From NCBI GenBank assembly GCA_002299585.1, contig DBOE01000080.1:1-8104 (forward strand): a stretch of DNA of 8,104 nt, written 5' to 3'. The notes under the pieces were generated by a model, which searched no databases, was not told the origin of the DNA, and saw only the letters and a list, made by a program, of their open reading frames with translations. A program made the position numbers and the translations under genes. Source of the DNA: Hydrogenovibrio sp. UBA654 (GTDB lineage: Bacteria; Pseudomonadota; Gammaproteobacteria; Thiomicrospirales; Thiomicrospiraceae). Of this stretch, positions 7,260-8,104 are shown in pieces (within the stretch, counting starts at the first letter, position 1; each line of letters opens with the position of its first letter).

Positions 7260-7292
7260 AAATTTCAAATATTTAAAAAAATATTGAAATTT
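7260..7292. repeat. AT-rich inverted repeat (15 and 14 bp arms, one bulge, 4-bp spacer)
   Basis: AAATTTCAAATATTT (7260-7274) and AAATATTGAAATTT (7279-7292) are reverse complements except for one extra base in the left arm, separated by AAAA. It has no T-run immediately after it on the + strand and contains almost no G or C, so a terminator is unlikely. Its position across the -35 region of the minus-strand promoter suggests an operator for a dimeric regulator. Confidence 0.6.
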
Positions 7293-7435
7293 GTCACTCT
7301 TCTTGCTAACATGAAGTTCTGTAATTGTAGATAATTATTATTTATGCTTATGGAAATTAAAGAAGAACCTTGGGTGCATAAACTTTAAATTGTAAGTTAT
7401 GTGCCTGTATTTTTAATAAAATAGGAATAATGTAA

Positions 7436-7879
7436 ATGAAAGCAAAACAACTAATTAAACTTTTCTCTGTAGTAGCTTTACTAGCTGTTGCTAGTGCAGC
7501 AAATTCTGCAACTCATGTAGTAAAAATGAAAAACTCTAACGCCGATGGAATTATGGTTTTTGAACCAGGCTTCTTAAAAATAGCTAAAGGCGACACAGTA
7601 ACTTTTGAAGTTGTTGATGCTGGTCATGACGCTATATCTGAAGTTACTCCTGATGGTGGCTCTTGGAAAGTAGGCTTTACTGGTGGTAATGTTAAATTTG
7701 ATGTAGAAGGTGTAAACATCTATTACTGTATGCCTCATAGATCAATGGGCATGTACGGTATCATTCAAGTTGGTGAAGCTACTAATAAAGCGGACGCAAT
7801 GTCTAAAGTAGAAACTATTGATGCTGGTTTTGCTATGAATCACGGTCGCTTGAAAGGTTATGCGGCTAACATAAAATAG
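7436..7879 (+). CDS. Pseudoazurin-like type 1 (blue) copper protein
   Basis: This is a small exported cupredoxin, a family of single-copper electron carriers in the periplasm; pseudoazurins commonly donate electrons to copper or cytochrome nitrite reductases and other periplasmic oxidoreductases. A signal peptide covers about 1-25 (hydrophobic VVALLAVASAA, likely cleavage after NSA), leaving about 122 residues, close to pseudoazurin's usual 120-125. The body is recognisable: MVFEPGFLKIAKGDTVTFEV (40-59) and the copper-site loop YYCMPHRSMGM (96-106). Predicted ligands are H64, C98, H101 and M106, by the CxxH-x4-M spacing of pseudoazurin. The residue after the first His ligand is Asp65, where the family normally has Asn. 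The last 30 or so residues differ from classical pseudoazurins but include charged, possibly helical stretches. AGGAA at 7423-7427 with an 8-base spacer supports the ATG. No obvious redox partner is in the window. Type 1 copper assignment is firm; the subfamily and partner are inferred. Confidence 0.85.
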   Translation: MKAKQLIKLFSVVALLAVASAANSATHVVKMKNSNADGIMVFEPGFLKIAKGDTVTFEVVDAGHDAISEVTPDGGSWKVGFTGGNVKFDVEGVNIYYCMPHRSMGMYGIIQVGEATNKADAMSKVETIDAGFAMNHGRLKGYAANIK

Positions 7880-7905
7880 TAAAAAAGTAGATAAGTTTCC
7901 TTTAA

Positions 7906-7909
7906 TTAG
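7906..7909. repeat. Left copy of the 4-bp target-site duplication (TTAG)
   Basis: TTAG directly abuts the left terminal repeat of the 7910-8068 element and is repeated at 8069-8072 directly after the right terminal repeat. The match to the IS5-group YTAR target is exact. Confidence 0.7.
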
Positions 7910-8068
7910 GGAGCCTCTCTATGATTAAGTAAAGTTAAAATAGACTGAGAAAAAAGTGTCGCTATTTTTACTGAAGTGAGGCGTAATAGGTAGCTATTGC
8001 AACGAACTTCAGTGAAAATATAGGCTCTTTTTGCCAGAATAAAATAATCATACTTGTTCAGAGGCTCC
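7910..8068. mobile_element. Complete 159-bp MITE-like element with IS5-type ends
   Basis: Perfect 9-bp terminal inverted repeats GGAGCCTCT (7910-7918) and AGAGGCTCC (8060-8068) are bounded on both sides by TTAG (7906-7909 and 8069-8072). A 4-bp duplication fitting YTAR is the signature of IS5-group transposition. Both arms also carry TATGATTA next to the terminal repeat (7920-7927, and 8052-8045 on the minus strand). No transposase is encoded; the minus-strand frame reading through it is only a by-product of its sequence. It lies 31 bp after the pseudoazurin stop. Movement would need an IS5-type transposase elsewhere in the genome. Confidence 0.8.
7963..8020. repeat. Central hairpin of the MITE-like element
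   Basis: TATTTTTACTGAAGT (7963-7977) pairs with ACTTCAGTGAAAATA (8006-8020) at 14 of 15 positions; the exception can form a G-U pair in RNA. A smaller AATAG/CTATT pairing lies in the loop, at about the centre of the element. In the pseudoazurin transcript this would form a strong 3' stem-loop, followed by a T5 run at 8028-8032, so it may end or stabilise that mRNA. Confidence 0.6.
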
Positions 8069-8072
8069 TTAG
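8069..8072. repeat. Right copy of the 4-bp target-site duplication (TTAG)
   Basis: This is the partner of the TTAG at 7906-7909. Beyond it, 8073-8104 holds nothing I can identify. Confidence 0.7.
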
Positions 8073-8104
8073 GTAGGCACTTAACAACTAAAAAACACAA
8101 TTTT

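Larger units (their letters stand above)
7184..7435. promoter_or_regulatory. Divergent control region between the Spy-like and pseudoazurin genes
   Basis: This 252-bp, very AT-rich gap holds the promoters of both divergent exported-protein genes. On the left side are the tandem repeat, a perfect -10 hexamer and a palindrome, listed separately. On the right, the pseudoazurin start has a clear ribosome site (AGGAA at 7423-7427), but I found no -35/-10 pair with good spacing and a sensible leader; TTGTAA (7390-7395) with TTTAAT (7412-7417) would begin transcription on top of the ribosome site. Short frames that cross the gap look like chance. Confidence 0.6.

Noticed and set aside
7128..7334. 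68-residue plus-strand frame across the Spy-like start and the divergent region.
   Set aside because: It overlaps the signal-peptide coding region antisense, contains the palindrome and tandem repeats, and has low-complexity Lys/Asn/Phe composition.
7906..8100. 64-residue minus-strand open frame over the MITE-like element.
   Set aside because: It spans both terminal repeats and the hairpin, has no convincing ribosome site and resembles no transposase; it is a by-product of the element.

Overview
The window is AT-rich (by eye about one third G+C) and densely coded. It looks like part of a gammaproteobacterial chromosome. Supporting this are a dapF followed by a DUF484 gene, a typical gammaproteobacterial pair; an HslU very close to the enterobacterial protein as I remember it; and a CpsG/ManB-type phosphomannomutase. 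Low G+C, mobile-element debris and a pseudoazurin-like blue copper protein would fit a marine or host-associated sulfur oxidiser or methylotroph, but no gene here fixes the genus.

Layout. Positions 1-120 are the end of a short IS5-type element cut by the window edge. Next comes a ClbS/DfsB-family gene (136-657, +), which converges on a DUF484-dapF operon (2183 down to 668, -). hslU (2261-3580, +) diverges from dapF and converges on a three-gene minus-strand run (7183 down to 3596): a periplasmic Spy/CpxP-like protein made of two duplicated halves, manC (bifunctional mannose-6-phosphate isomerase/mannose-1-phosphate guanylyltransferase) and manB (phosphomannomutase). A 252-bp divergent region (7184-7435) with a near-perfect AT-rich palindrome and a tandem 9-bp repeat separates this run from a pseudoazurin-like gene (7436-7879, +). 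Right after that gene lies a complete 159-bp MITE-like element (7910-8068) flanked by a 4-bp TTAG duplication.

How the genes work together. manC and manB together supply all steps from fructose-6-phosphate to GDP-mannose for surface polysaccharide. dapF makes meso-diaminopimelate for peptidoglycan and lysine. hslU encodes the unfoldase of the HslUV protease, but its usual upstream partner hslV is absent here, as is xerC, which normally follows DUF484. The common order dapF-DUF484-xerC-hslV-hslU therefore appears to have been broken and partly inverted. The Spy-like and pseudoazurin genes are both exported proteins read from one divergent control region, which suggests but does not prove a shared periplasmic or metal-related role.

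The most notable items are the two related IS5-type short elements at the window ends, the gapless internal duplication in the Spy-like protein, the palindrome at its promoter, the His-Asp pair in the copper protein where His-Asn is usual, and hslU without hslV. I found no tRNA, rRNA, CRISPR array, riboswitch or clear intrinsic terminator, and no convincing case for an entirely new system.
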